Both the position numbers and the translations under genes were made by a program. A stretch of 64,000 bases of DNA, from contig NZ_CADFEB010000003.1 of the NCBI RefSeq assembly GCF_902833085.1, forward strand, positions 558,001 to 622,000. Direction: 5' to 3'. Numbering within the stretch: the first letter of the stretch is position 1; every line of letters begins with the position of its first letter. The notes beneath the pieces were generated by a model. It was not told the DNA's origin. It did not search any database and worked only from the letters and a program-made list of their open reading frames with translations. The stretch comes from Burkholderia ubonensis. GTDB lineage: Bacteria > Pseudomonadota > Gammaproteobacteria > Burkholderiales > Burkholderiaceae. This document shows positions 43,543 to 51,705 of the stretch, in pieces.

Positions 43543-44286
43543 TCAGGCGACGCCGCCGTTCGCGCGCAATACCTGCGCGTTGATCCATGCGCCGTCCGGG
43601 CCCGCGAGGAACGCGACGGCGCCGGCGATGTCGTCGGGCTGGCCGAGCCGTTCGAGCGGCGGCATCTTCGCGAACTGCGCAATCTGCTCGTCGGTCTTGC
43701 CGTTCAGGAACAGCTCGGTCGCGACCGGCCCCGGCGCGACGCAGTTCACCGTGATGCGGCGGCCGCGCAGCTCCTTCGCGAACACGCGCGTAAACGCTTC
43801 GACCGCCGCCTTCGTGCCGTTGTAGATCGCGTAGCCCGGCAGATTCAGCGCGAGCGTCGTGCTCGACAGGTTGACGATCCGGCCGCCGTCGTTCATGCGT
43901 GCGGCGGCTTCGCGCAGCATGTTGAACACGCCGCCGACGTTGATCGCAAACGTCCGCTCGAACAGTTCGTCGCTGGTTTGCGCGAGCGGCGCGGTCTTGA
44001 GAATGCCCGCGTTGTTGACGAGCACGTCGACCTTGCCGAGCTGCTGCTCGACCGCGTCGTACAGGCGGCGCACGTCGTCGGCTTTCGATACGTCGCCGCG
44101 CACGGCGACGGCCCGGCCGCCGTGCCACGCGAGCTCGGCCGCCAGCGCGTCCGCGTCGGCGGCGCCGGACGCGTAGTTGATCGCGACGGCGAAGCCGTCG
44201 CGTGCGAGGCGGCGCGCGACGCTCGCGCCGATGCCGCGGGATGCGCCGGTCACGATCGCGACGCCGGCGTGGTGTGCTGCGCTCAT
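43543..44286 (-). CDS. Short-chain dehydrogenase/reductase
   Basis: This 247-residue classical SDR has the nucleotide-binding TGASRGIGASVARRL, the NNAG motif (LVNNAGIL), the catalytic serine region IVNLSSTTLALN and the YNGTKAAVEAF Tyr/Lys pair. NYASGAADADALAAEL in the early part favours NADP(H). The ATG at 44286 was chosen because the family N-terminus begins a few residues later. It is divergent from the LysR regulator, which likely controls it. Confidence 0.88.
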   Translation of the reverse strand: MSAAHHAGVAIVTGASRGIGASVARRLARDGFAVAINYASGAADADALAAELAWHGGRAVAVRGDVSKADDVRRLYDAVEQQLGKVDVLVNNAGILKTAPLAQTSDELFERTFAINVGGVFNMLREAAARMNDGGRIVNLSSTTLALNLPGYAIYNGTKAAVEAFTRVFAKELRGRRITVNCVAPGPVATELFLNGKTDEQIAQFAKMPPLERLGQPDDIAGAVAFLAGPDGAWINAQVLRANGGVA

Positions 44287-44407
44287 CGGAATCTCCAGTT
44301 TGGGTGGGAACGTGAGCGACATGATGACCGGCATCGGAACTGAGATAATTAGCGCAGTTTCGCCATCACTATTCCATTTGCTTCAACGATTGGCCGACGA
44401 GCATCCG

Positions 44408-45316
44408 ATGGATCGATTTCAGGAAATGCAGGCTTTCGTGCGAACCGCCGAGCGCAACAGCTTTTCGCGGGCCGCCGACGACCTCGACATCCCGCGCGCG
44501 ACGATCACCAACCTGATCAAGCGGCTCGAGCTGCGGCTGGGCACGCGCCTGCTCGAGCGCACCACGCGCCAGGTGCGTCTCACGCACGACGGCGAGGCCC
44601 ACTACCACCGCTGCGTGCGCCTGCTCGCGGACCTCGACGAAGCGGAGGGCGCGTTTCGCGACGCGATGCCCAAGGGGCTGCTGGTCGCGAACCTGCAGGG
44701 CACGCTGGCGCGGCACTTCGTGGTGCCGGCGCTGCCCGCGTTCCTGTCGCGCTATCCGGACCTGCGGCTGCAGATCGGCGAGGACGACAGGCTCGTCGAC
44801 CTCGTGCGAGAAGGCGTCGACTGTGTGCTGCGCGCGGGCGTGCTGCGCGATTCGTCGCTGATCGGCCGGCAGATCGCCGCGATGGAGCAGGTCACGGTCG
44901 CCAGTCCGGCCTATCTCGAACGGTTCGGCGCGCCGGCGACGCTCGCGGACCTCGACGCGCATTTCGCGGTCGATTACGTGTCGAGCGCGACCGGCAAGCC
45001 GGTGCCGCTCGAATTCACGGTCGACGGCATCGTGATCGAGGTCCGGATGCGCTCGACGATTTCCGTGACGGGCGCGGACCTGTACACGGGCTCCGCGCTC
45101 GCGGGCGCCGGACTGATCCAGGTGCCGCGCTACCGGATTGCCGGCGAGCTGGCGGACGGGCGGCTGAAGGTCGTGCTGCCCGCGAGCCCGCCGCCGCCGA
45201 TGCCCGTGTCGGTGCTCTATCTGCACAGCCGGCAGCTGTCGCCTCGCGTGCGGATCTTCGTGCAGTGGCTGGAGGAGGTATTTCGACAGGTGCCGGATCA
45301 GGTCCGGGGCGCTTGA
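44408..45316 (+). CDS. LysR-family transcriptional regulator
   Basis: This protein has 302 residues. The N-terminal winged HTH reads MQAFVRTAERNSFSRAADDL and IPRATITNLIKRLELRLGTR, followed by the LysR substrate-binding domain. The start at MDRFQEMQAFV (44408) is the standard position for the family. It is divergent from the SDR gene across about 120 bp, the usual arrangement for a LysR regulator and its target. Confidence 0.9.
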   Translation: MDRFQEMQAFVRTAERNSFSRAADDLDIPRATITNLIKRLELRLGTRLLERTTRQVRLTHDGEAHYHRCVRLLADLDEAEGAFRDAMPKGLLVANLQGTLARHFVVPALPAFLSRYPDLRLQIGEDDRLVDLVREGVDCVLRAGVLRDSSLIGRQIAAMEQVTVASPAYLERFGAPATLADLDAHFAVDYVSSATGKPVPLEFTVDGIVIEVRMRSTISVTGADLYTGSALAGAGLIQVPRYRIAGELADGRLKVVLPASPPPPMPVSVLYLHSRQLSPRVRIFVQWLEEVFRQVPDQVRGA

Positions 45317-45357
45317 CGCGCGGGAAACACGATGCCGATGGCCGCCGGCATCCATCT

Positions 45358-46089
45358 CTACATATGCCGGAAGCGCCCCGCGTAGGCCCGGCTGACCGGC
45401 AGCACATCGCCGCAGCCTTGCAGATGAATGCGCAGGCGGCCCAGCAGGTCGCGCTCGATGCGATCGATCGCCGCATAGGCGACGATCACGCTGCGATGCA
45501 CTTGCGCGAAGTGATCCGGATCGACACGCGCACGCAACTCCTTGAGCGGCGTGCGGATCACGTGCCGATCCGTTTGCGTCACGACTTCCGTGTACTTGTC
45601 GAGCGCCTGGAAATACAGCACGTCGGCGATCGAGACGAGCCGCGTCGTGTCCTTCAAGCCGACGGTCAGCCAGCGAATCGGCGCCGGCTCCGTCACGGCC
45701 GCCCTGTCGGCGGACGCCGACGCGAAGCTTCGCGCGGGCTCGCCGCGCTGCAACCGGGCGATGCAGCGCAGGAGCCGCTCGTCCGTGACGGGCTTCAGCA
45801 GATAGTCGACCGCCGCCCGATCGAACGCGTGGACCGCGTATTCGTCATGCGCGGTCACGAACACGACCTGCACGTCCGGCACGATGCTCGCCAGCTTCAG
45901 GCCGTCGATGCCCGGCATCCGGATGTCGAGGAACGCGATGTCGGGACGATGCGCGTTGAGCGCGGCGAGCGCATCGACGCCGTTGCGCGGCATCGCGACG
46001 ATGTCGAGCTCGGGCCAGAGTTGGCCGAGGCGCGCGGCAAGCGCGTCGGACAGGTTCGGTTCGTCGTCGGCAATCAGGGCGGTCGGCAT
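45358..46089 (-). CDS. LytTR-type response regulator
   Basis: This protein has 243 residues. The receiver (about 1-120) has ADDEPN and the phosphoacceptor in AFLDIRMPGIDG. The LytTR DNA-binding domain (about 135-243) shows DVLYFQALDKYTEVVTQTDR and FAQVHRSVIVAYAAIDRIER, as in AlgR/LytR. It begins one base after the stop of the cognate LytS-type kinase gene, so the two form an operon. Confidence 0.92.
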   Translation of the reverse strand: MPTALIADDEPNLSDALAARLGQLWPELDIVAMPRNGVDALAALNAHRPDIAFLDIRMPGIDGLKLASIVPDVQVVFVTAHDEYAVHAFDRAAVDYLLKPVTDERLLRCIARLQRGEPARSFASASADRAAVTEPAPIRWLTVGLKDTTRLVSIADVLYFQALDKYTEVVTQTDRHVIRTPLKELRARVDPDHFAQVHRSVIVAYAAIDRIERDLLGRLRIHLQGCGDVLPVSRAYAGRFRHM

Positions 46090-46090
46090 G

Positions 46091-47173
46091 TCAGTCGATC
46101 GGAATCAGCAAAGTCGCGGTCACGCCCCGCGTGGCGCCGGGCGTGCCGCCGACCGCCATGCGGCCGCGCTCCCCGTACAGACCCTTGACGCGCGCGGCGA
46201 CGTTCGCCAGCCCGACGCCGCCGTGCAGCGTCGGGCCGCCGTGGCCGAGACCGACGCCGGTGTCGATCACGCTCAGCTCGAGCCCGTCGCCGCCGCGCTT
46301 GCCCACGATGCGGATCTCGCCGCCGTCGAGCGACGGCTCGATGCCGTGCCGCAACGCATTTTCGACGAGCGGCTGTAGCAGCAGCGGCGCAACCGCCAGC
46401 CCGCGCAGCGGCATCGGCACGTCGATCACGTACGCGAGCCGTTCGCCGAGCCGGATCGACGCGACTTTCAGCAGCGCGTCGACCAGCTCGATTTCGTCGC
46501 CGAGCGTCGACGTCGTGCGTCGCGTGCGGCTCAGGCTCGCGCGCAGGTAGCGGTTCAGGCTGTCGAGCATCGTCGACGCACGCGCCGGATCGCGCTCGAT
46601 CAGGCTTTGCACGTTCGCGAGCGTGTTGAACAGGAAATGCGGCTCGACCTGCGCCTGCAGCAGCGCGAGACGCGCGGCCGTCTCCGCCTGGCGCGCTTCG
46701 GCGGCTTCGCGGCGCTGCGTTTCGAGCGACGCGCGCATGCGCGCCGTCTGCATGAACAACACGAAAATTGCATAGGCTGCGCCCGTGACTGCGAATGACG
46801 ACGCGTACGCAAGCGAGGTCCGAACGCTCGCGTGCCCGACCAGATGCGGCACGTGGCCGACCGTCGACGCGGCGATTTCGAACCCGGCGAAGACGCTTGC
46901 CGGCACGACGATCAGCAGTTTCGGCAGCGTCGCGAGCCGGCCGCGCGACAGCTTGCCCAGCGCGATGCTGAACAGCGGCGCGCACAGGCCGATGCCGTTC
47001 GCGACCACGAGGTACGGAAGCACGCCTTCATCGCGCCGGCTCGCCCAGAAACCGAGGCCGACCGCGCAATTGAACAGCACGAGGGCGACGAGCGCCGGCA
47101 GCCCGCGCAACGGCGTCGGCGCGGCCGGTTCGGGCGGCCGCTTGGGGAAGATCGAATGGAGCCGGTTCTGCAT
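46091..47173 (-). CDS. LytS/AlgZ-type sensor histidine kinase
   Basis: This protein has 360 residues. Four or so N-terminal membrane segments are followed by the His_kinase motif ALLQAQVEPHFLFNTLANVQ (phospho-accepting histidine in PHFLFN) and a HATPase-c end (LLLQPLVENALRHG, DTGVGLGHGG, GLANVAARVKGLYG). This arrangement is specific to the LytS/AlgZ family that partners LytTR regulators. The stimulus is not evident because the sensor part is membrane-only. Confidence 0.92.
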   Translation of the reverse strand: MQNRLHSIFPKRPPEPAAPTPLRGLPALVALVLFNCAVGLGFWASRRDEGVLPYLVVANGIGLCAPLFSIALGKLSRGRLATLPKLLIVVPASVFAGFEIAASTVGHVPHLVGHASVRTSLAYASSFAVTGAAYAIFVLFMQTARMRASLETQRREAAEARQAETAARLALLQAQVEPHFLFNTLANVQSLIERDPARASTMLDSLNRYLRASLSRTRRTTSTLGDEIELVDALLKVASIRLGERLAYVIDVPMPLRGLAVAPLLLQPLVENALRHGIEPSLDGGEIRIVGKRGGDGLELSVIDTGVGLGHGGPTLHGGVGLANVAARVKGLYGERGRMAVGGTPGATRGVTATLLIPID

Positions 47174-47347
47174 GGTGTCGGACGGGCTGAATGCAATCGA
47201 ATGCGATGCGTAACCTTAACGTCGAACGTGCATGACCGGCGACGCATGAGACGAACGGCACGCGGACGCGACCAAATGCACGACGAGCCGACGGGCGGCG
47301 AGATTCCGGTTGCGCCCCCCGTTCGGCACGCCGTGTCCGCAAACGGC

Positions 47348-47896
47348 CTATTTGGCCGCGGCCTTGGTTGCCTTCTCGATAAACTCGGCCTTGGCGGCCT
47401 TTTTCAAGTCCTCCGGAATCGGAGTGGCACGAACCGCCTTGTCCAGTTCCGCGAAACTGGAATTGTAGGCAATCAGCGCCGGGTACACCCTGAAGAGGCA
47501 GTAGTCCGCAAGGCGCTTGTACTCGCGCACGGCGGCGGCCTCGTCTTTTTCGAACATGGCGTAGCCGGCGTCCTCCACCTGTTTCAACTTGATGGCGTAC
47601 GCATCGGGGTCCACGCTCCGAGCCGTCGCGTGGAAGAAAATCTCACGCATGTTGGCTTCATTCAAGGCCTCGAATGCAGTCTCCGCCTGCGGTGTGCTCA
47701 AGCCGCCTTTGCGCAGAAGGTCACGGTCGTAGACGTACCAGTTCCGCTCAAAAATGGCTTTCTCGCACGCCACGAACCTGGTCTGCCAATCCGCGGTTTC
47801 GTATGTTCCAAAGCCCTCTTCCGCATCAGCGGCATTTGCGTGGGGCAGCCCCATCGCCTGCGCAACCATGAGCGCAGCAAACAGCAATTTCTTCAT
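47348..47896 (-). CDS. Secreted or periplasmic protein of unknown function
   Basis: This 182-residue protein has a signal peptide (MKKLLFAALMVAQAMGLPHA, likely cut after ANA). The mature part is helical, with two cysteines (RFVACEKAIF and LADYCLFRVY) that could form a disulfide, and a Lys/Ala-rich tail. I do not recognise a family. The gene is well formed, and the DNA is a little lower in GC than its neighbours. Confidence 0.7.
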   Translation of the reverse strand: MKKLLFAALMVAQAMGLPHANAADAEEGFGTYETADWQTRFVACEKAIFERNWYVYDRDLLRKGGLSTPQAETAFEALNEANMREIFFHATARSVDPDAYAIKLKQVEDAGYAMFEKDEAAAVREYKRLADYCLFRVYPALIAYNSSFAELDKAVRATPIPEDLKKAAKAEFIEKATKAAAK

Positions 47897-48092
47897 TACG
47901 TGCGGATAAATTCATCTTGTTTTCAGAACCGAACGGCCCCTGACGGCGCATCCGATTCGCAAGAGGCGCCCGCACGTTCGTCGGATGCGGCTGCCGTCCA
48001 TCGCGCCGAACCCGCGCTTCGTCGCAAAGCGCGGCAGGCGCGCCCTCGGGCCGATATCGTGCGTTCGTCACCACCCATCCCGAGCGCCGACC

Positions 48093-48632
48093 ATGCAACC
48101 GTTCCTTTCCGTGCCGAGCTACGTCTACCTTTTGTTCTGCGCGCTAGTGTATCTCGGCGTGAAGCGCTGCTTCCCGCGCGAAGCGCCGCCTGCGAGAACG
48201 CTGCTGTTTCCTGTCGCGTTCGCGATGCTGGGCGTCGCGAGCCTCAGGGCCCTGTTTCCGGGAGCCGGCCCCGGCGCCGGCATGGTCGCGCTCGCGGCCC
48301 TTTCCGTCGGTGCCGCGCTCGGCTGGCTGCACGCGCGCCGCTGGCGGCTCGAATTCGCGGTTCGCCCGGCGGGGCTGCTCGTGCGCCTGCCGGGCGACCC
48401 GAGCCTGCTCGCGACGTTGATGCTCACGTTCGCGGCCGAAACGTACGTGCATTACGCCATCGCGTCCGAACAGCCATGGGCGGCGACGACCGGCTTTGCG
48501 CTCGCCGCGTTCGCCGTCTGGGGCCTGCTCGTCGGCATGCCGCTCGGCCGCGCGCTCAACGTCGTCGTGCGCGCGATGCGATACGCGAACGGCGCGCGCG
48601 ATCAGGACGGGACCTTCACGCGCGACGCCTGA
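48093..48632 (+). CDS. Small polytopic membrane protein of unknown function
   Basis: This 179-residue protein begins MQPFLSVPSYVYLLFCALVY, followed by about five hydrophobic segments and a short hydrophilic tail (RAMRYANGARDQDGTFTRDA). It looks like a complete small integral membrane protein, but the family is unknown to me. It converges with the SDR gene. Confidence 0.7.
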   Translation: MQPFLSVPSYVYLLFCALVYLGVKRCFPREAPPARTLLFPVAFAMLGVASLRALFPGAGPGAGMVALAALSVGAALGWLHARRWRLEFAVRPAGLLVRLPGDPSLLATLMLTFAAETYVHYAIASEQPWAATTGFALAAFAVWGLLVGMPLGRALNVVVRAMRYANGARDQDGTFTRDA

Positions 48633-48647
48633 TGCCGCCGTCGCCGG

Positions 48648-49523
48648 TTACTCATGCCCCTTCAGCGCCTCCAGGCCAGCCGGCAGCTTCGCATCCGGAA
48701 ACTGCGTCGACAGCGACGTGTCCCGCCAGCGCGCCGCCTCGTCCGCGCGCTGCGCTTCGGCCTGCGCGCAGACGAACACCGCATCGCCGCCCAGCAACAG
48801 CCGCATCGGCACGTCATCGCGACGCGACAGCTCGACGATCAGCGCGGCGATCCGTGCCGGATCGCCGACCTCATTGCCGCCATACGCGCCGAGCAAGTCG
48901 AGAATGTGTCCGACCGACGGCTGGTAGTCCGGCAGCATGCCGTCGACGCTGCGCTTCGCCTCGGCGGCCCAGTCGGTGCGCATTCCGCCCGGCTCCAGCG
49001 TGCACACGCGCACGCCGAACGGCGCGACCTCCTTCGCCAGCACGTCGCTGAATCCGCCGACCGCCCATTTCGCCGCCTGATACGCGGACAGGCCGGGCGT
49101 CGACGTCCGCCCGCCCACCGACGACACCTGGAAGATATGGCCTGCACGCTGCGCGCGCATCGTCGGCAACACGGCGCGCGTCACGTTCACCACGCCGAAC
49201 AGGTTCGTCTCGATCTGCGCGCGGAAATCGTCGGCGCTCATCTGCTCGAACGGCGCCGTATGGCCGTAGCCCGCGTTGTTCACGAGCACGTCGATGCGCC
49301 CGAATGCGTCGCGCGCGGCAGCGACGGCACGCGACGCCGCCGCTGCATCGGTGACGTCGAGCGCGACCGGCAGCAGCCGGTCGCCGTAACGTCCGGCCAG
49401 ATCCGCGAGCCGCGCGGGATCGCGCGCACCCGCCACGAGCCGGTCGCCCGCCGCGAGCACCGCCTCCGAAATCGACCGCCCCAGGCCGCGTGCGGCCCCT
49501 GTGACCAACCAGACTTTCGACAT
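48648..49523 (-). CDS. Short-chain dehydrogenase/reductase under TetR control
   Basis: This 291-residue SDR starts MSKVWLVTGAARGLGRSISE and has NNAGYGHTAPFEQ, the catalytic serine in QVSSVGGRTSTPG and YQAAKWAVGGFS. The C-terminal extension after residue 240 is longer than in classical 250-residue SDRs. A palindromic operator sits 32 bp upstream of its start and is shared with the adjacent TetR gene, which strongly suggests repression by that regulator. The substrate is unknown. Confidence 0.9.
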   Translation of the reverse strand: MSKVWLVTGAARGLGRSISEAVLAAGDRLVAGARDPARLADLAGRYGDRLLPVALDVTDAAAASRAVAAARDAFGRIDVLVNNAGYGHTAPFEQMSADDFRAQIETNLFGVVNVTRAVLPTMRAQRAGHIFQVSSVGGRTSTPGLSAYQAAKWAVGGFSDVLAKEVAPFGVRVCTLEPGGMRTDWAAEAKRSVDGMLPDYQPSVGHILDLLGAYGGNEVGDPARIAALIVELSRRDDVPMRLLLGGDAVFVCAQAEAQRADEAARWRDTSLSTQFPDAKLPAGLEALKGHE

Positions 49524-49554
49524 GTTCCACTCCTCGAGAAGGACACCACATAAA

Positions 49555-49574
49555 ATGAATGATTACTCACTCAT
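49555..49574. promoter_or_regulatory. TetR operator upstream of the SDR gene
   Basis: The site reads ATGAATGATTACTCACTCAT and fits the palindrome ATGAnTGAnnnnTCAnTCAT exactly. The same pattern recurs upstream of the tetR gene (50214-50233). It lies 32 bp upstream of the SDR start codon, a good place for repression. Confidence 0.7.
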
Positions 49575-49618
49575 TAATAAAGACGATGCGTCGATGGTTC
49601 GACCGACGCACCGCACGT

Positions 49619-50197
49619 TCACAGCGTGTGCAATACGGCCCACAGCGCCCGAAAGCCGGCTTCGCGGTAGGCATCGGCCCGCGCCGGATCGCGCGCGACC
49701 GATTCCATCGTCGTTTCCGCGATCGACGTGAACAACGCGCCGCAGAACGCGAGCGCCTCGTCGGGCCGCAATGTGCCCGATGCGGCGATCCGCTCGCGCA
49801 GCACCGCCCGGATCGGACCGAATCCTTCGGCGCCCGCGTCGCGATGCGCGTCGTCGATGCGTCCGCTGACCTCGAGCTGCCGCAGCGCGCGCCGCCCGTC
49901 CGGATTCGCGACGCCCCACGACACGTAGCCGTTCCACGCATGGCGCATCGCCGGCTCGGCGGGACCATCCTCCGGGAAGCCCGTCATCATCGCGCGCCGC
50001 AGGTCGGCCTTCAGATGCAGGTACAGCGCGTTCAGCAGCGCATCCTTGGTGTCGAAATACGTGAACACCGTCCCCTCGGCCACGCCCGCGAGCCGCGCAA
50101 TGCGCGCGGTGGTCGCGGCCGCGCCGTGTTCGGCGAGCGCGCCGGCCGCCGCGGCGAGAATTGCTTCGTGCTTGTCGAGACTGCGGGGTCGTGCCAA
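49619..50197 (-). CDS. TetR-family transcriptional repressor
   Basis: This protein has 192 residues. The N-terminal HTH is typical: RARIARLAGVAEGTVFTYFD-like sequence (TTARIARLAGVAEGTVFTYF) followed by DTKDALLNAL. The C-terminal helical domain binds an unknown ligand. The gene is the same-strand neighbour of the SDR gene, and a copy of its probable operator lies 17 bp upstream of its own start, indicating autoregulation. Confidence 0.92.
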   Translation of the reverse strand: MARPRSLDKHEAILAAAAGALAEHGAAATTARIARLAGVAEGTVFTYFDTKDALLNALYLHLKADLRRAMMTGFPEDGPAEPAMRHAWNGYVSWGVANPDGRRALRQLEVSGRIDDAHRDAGAEGFGPIRAVLRERIAASGTLRPDEALAFCGALFTSIAETTMESVARDPARADAYREAGFRALWAVLHTL

Positions 50198-50213
50198 GAT
50201 TTCGTCGCCTTAA

Positions 50214-50233
50214 ATGAGTGATTGCTCAATCAT
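50214..50233. promoter_or_regulatory. TetR operator upstream of tetR
   Basis: The site reads ATGAGTGATTGCTCAATCAT, a second exact fit to ATGAnTGAnnnnTCAnTCAT, just upstream of the tetR start codon (50197). Two matching sites in front of regulator and neighbour strongly suggest the repressor binds both. Confidence 0.7.
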
Positions 50234-50287
50234 AGTCGAGTCTGCCGGGTTTTGCATAGCGGGACGGTTGAACGCTTCTACCAGCCC

Positions 50288-50573
50288 CTAGGGCCTGTTC
50301 ACGCTAATAACGGGCTTGCGCTGGCCCCCAGAAGGGCCGAGCGCAAGGATTGCGACGAAGCGAATACTCGACGTATTCGCGAGGAGCATGACGCGGCGAT
50401 CGGCCCTTCTGGGGGCCAGCCCCACGAATGAATTTTTCCAAACAGGGGAACGTGCCTTGCCGGCCGCACTGCGGCGTCGATCGTCGCTTGTTTGGCTCGG
50501 CCAAACGGCGCTCCTTGTATTGCAACCGGCAAGGCACGTTCGCAAGCCCGTTATTAGCGTGAACAGGCCCTAG
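50288..50573. mobile_element. MITE-like element with 33-bp inverted termini and nested hairpins
   Basis: The ends 50288-50320 and 50541-50573 are perfect 33-bp inverted repeats beginning CTAGGGCCTGTTCACGC. The left interior has a 20-bp perfect stem (50320-50339 with 50401-50420) enclosing an 8-bp hairpin (50360-50380) and a 5-bp hairpin (50342-50354). The right interior has a 16-bp perfect stem (50448-50463 with 50526-50541) enclosing a 7-bp hairpin (50490-50506) and a 4-bp hairpin (50464-50474). About 27 bp of unpaired AT-rich sequence separates the arms. It encodes nothing. TA or CTAG at both edges could be the target duplication. It is probably a non-autonomous element moved in trans. Confidence 0.75.
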
Positions 50574-50923
50574 TCCTGCTTCCACGATCCCCGCTTCATT
50601 GCTTCCTCCAGCATCCCGAGAGTAAGCGAGCGCCCAGCCAGGGACTCCCGCGCCTTCGTGCTGAACGGCGACTTCAACACGGCCAGCACTACATCGCGCT
50701 TTCGCATGTTCGCAGATGGAACGTAGTAGGCAACGTCGAAGTCTTCAAGGTCTACTTGAAAACGTTCTGCCCACATTTGCATTACGTTCACGATTTTTGG
50801 TGGTTCCCAATCGAGATCGTGATACAGGTCCATATCAGGAGTCAGTTGTTCGTCAAGGCCAAACACCCCCGGTGCGCGGACTTCTCGTATAAATTGCTGG
50901 AGTTGGAGCCATGTGTCGCTCAT
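50570..50923 (-). CDS. DUF1493-type acyl-carrier-like protein
   Basis: This 117-residue protein has an early segment FGLDEQLTPDMDLYHDLDWE and a later FQVDLEDFDVAYYVPSANMR, the pattern I know from DUF1493 proteins, whose fold resembles acyl carrier proteins without a clear phosphopantetheine serine. Its stop codon TAG lies inside the last four bases of the inverted repeat of the adjacent element. It overlaps the upstream membrane-protein gene by one base (TAATG). The pair has lower GC than its surroundings, suggesting transfer. Confidence 0.7.
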   Translation of the reverse strand: MSDTWLQLQQFIREVRAPGVFGLDEQLTPDMDLYHDLDWEPPKIVNVMQMWAERFQVDLEDFDVAYYVPSANMRKRDVVLAVLKSPFSTKARESLAGRSLTLGMLEEAMKRGSWKQD

Positions 50924-51354
50924 TAGAGGCGGTCCTCTGGCTTCACATGACGGTTGTATGCCAAAACCGTTTTATATCCGATGGTCGCCACGTCGGCAGC
51001 AGTAATCATCCAACCAACCCCGGGGATGGCCCGTCCGACGAACACACCGATATGATTGGTCATTTTCACTCGCAACAGGACCACACTGGTCCAAGACGTG
51101 AATGTCGGTAAGATTCGATGCTTTATCTCATAGGGCAGCAGCGAGCGAGAGAGCTTCGATGCAGCCGAGGTTCCCTTTACTGCGCCGGCAAATTTACCTC
51201 GTGTGGAAAGAAACCGCGAGCCTGCGAGGATCATCGCAACACCGACCGCATCGCTGATTCCTAGCTCATTCATCGTTTCATCCACTGCGACCAAAAAGAA
51301 CAACTCCACGGGAGTGAGGTTCTCGTGTATCCCGTACGTATATGTATTCGACAT
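50923..51354 (-). CDS. STM2901-like small membrane protein
   Basis: This protein has 143 residues from the ATG at 51354 (MSNTYTYGIHENLTPVELFF). The open frame extends further upstream, but the extension has an unnatural composition. Hydrophobic stretches GISDAVGVAMILAGSRFLST and GVFVGRAIPGVGWMITAADV flank a basic region. I associate this arrangement, a short membrane protein coupled to a DUF1493 gene, with the STM2901 family of Salmonella and other proteobacteria. Its function is unknown, and the coupling implies the two proteins act together. Confidence 0.6.
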   Translation of the reverse strand: MSNTYTYGIHENLTPVELFFLVAVDETMNELGISDAVGVAMILAGSRFLSTRGKFAGAVKGTSAASKLSRSLLPYEIKHRILPTFTSWTSVVLLRVKMTNHIGVFVGRAIPGVGWMITAADVATIGYKTVLAYNRHVKPEDRL

Positions 51355-51705
51355 ATCATCGTACAAATGTAATGAAACAGAAAGGATACCGTTAGCAAGC
51401 CAACCCTGCAATCGGAGTCGCTTTGCTCGCACGTTGATCCGATTAGGGAAACTCTGCGCGATTCGCACGCAGAAGTGGTTGCAGTGAATCGTCGAGCCTG
51501 GAGTCGACCACGGTTTCGTGGACACCCATCCTTGGGAACTGAGCGGTACCGGCCAGGAAGCACCTGTCTCTTCGAAGGGGGCACGTCGATAACGACCACG
51601 CACGCAATTCGGCAAAACCGTGCACTATTAGGGTTTTCATTGCACCGCCGCATCGGCGCCCTCGACGTTCGTTCAACGCCCACCGTTTCAGACAGCGAAC
51701 CACCC

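Noticed and set aside
50288..50573. Several open frames of 69-93 codons on both strands inside the inverted-repeat element
   Set aside because: They end in the same residues on both strands simply because the termini are inverted copies. Nothing suggests a protein.
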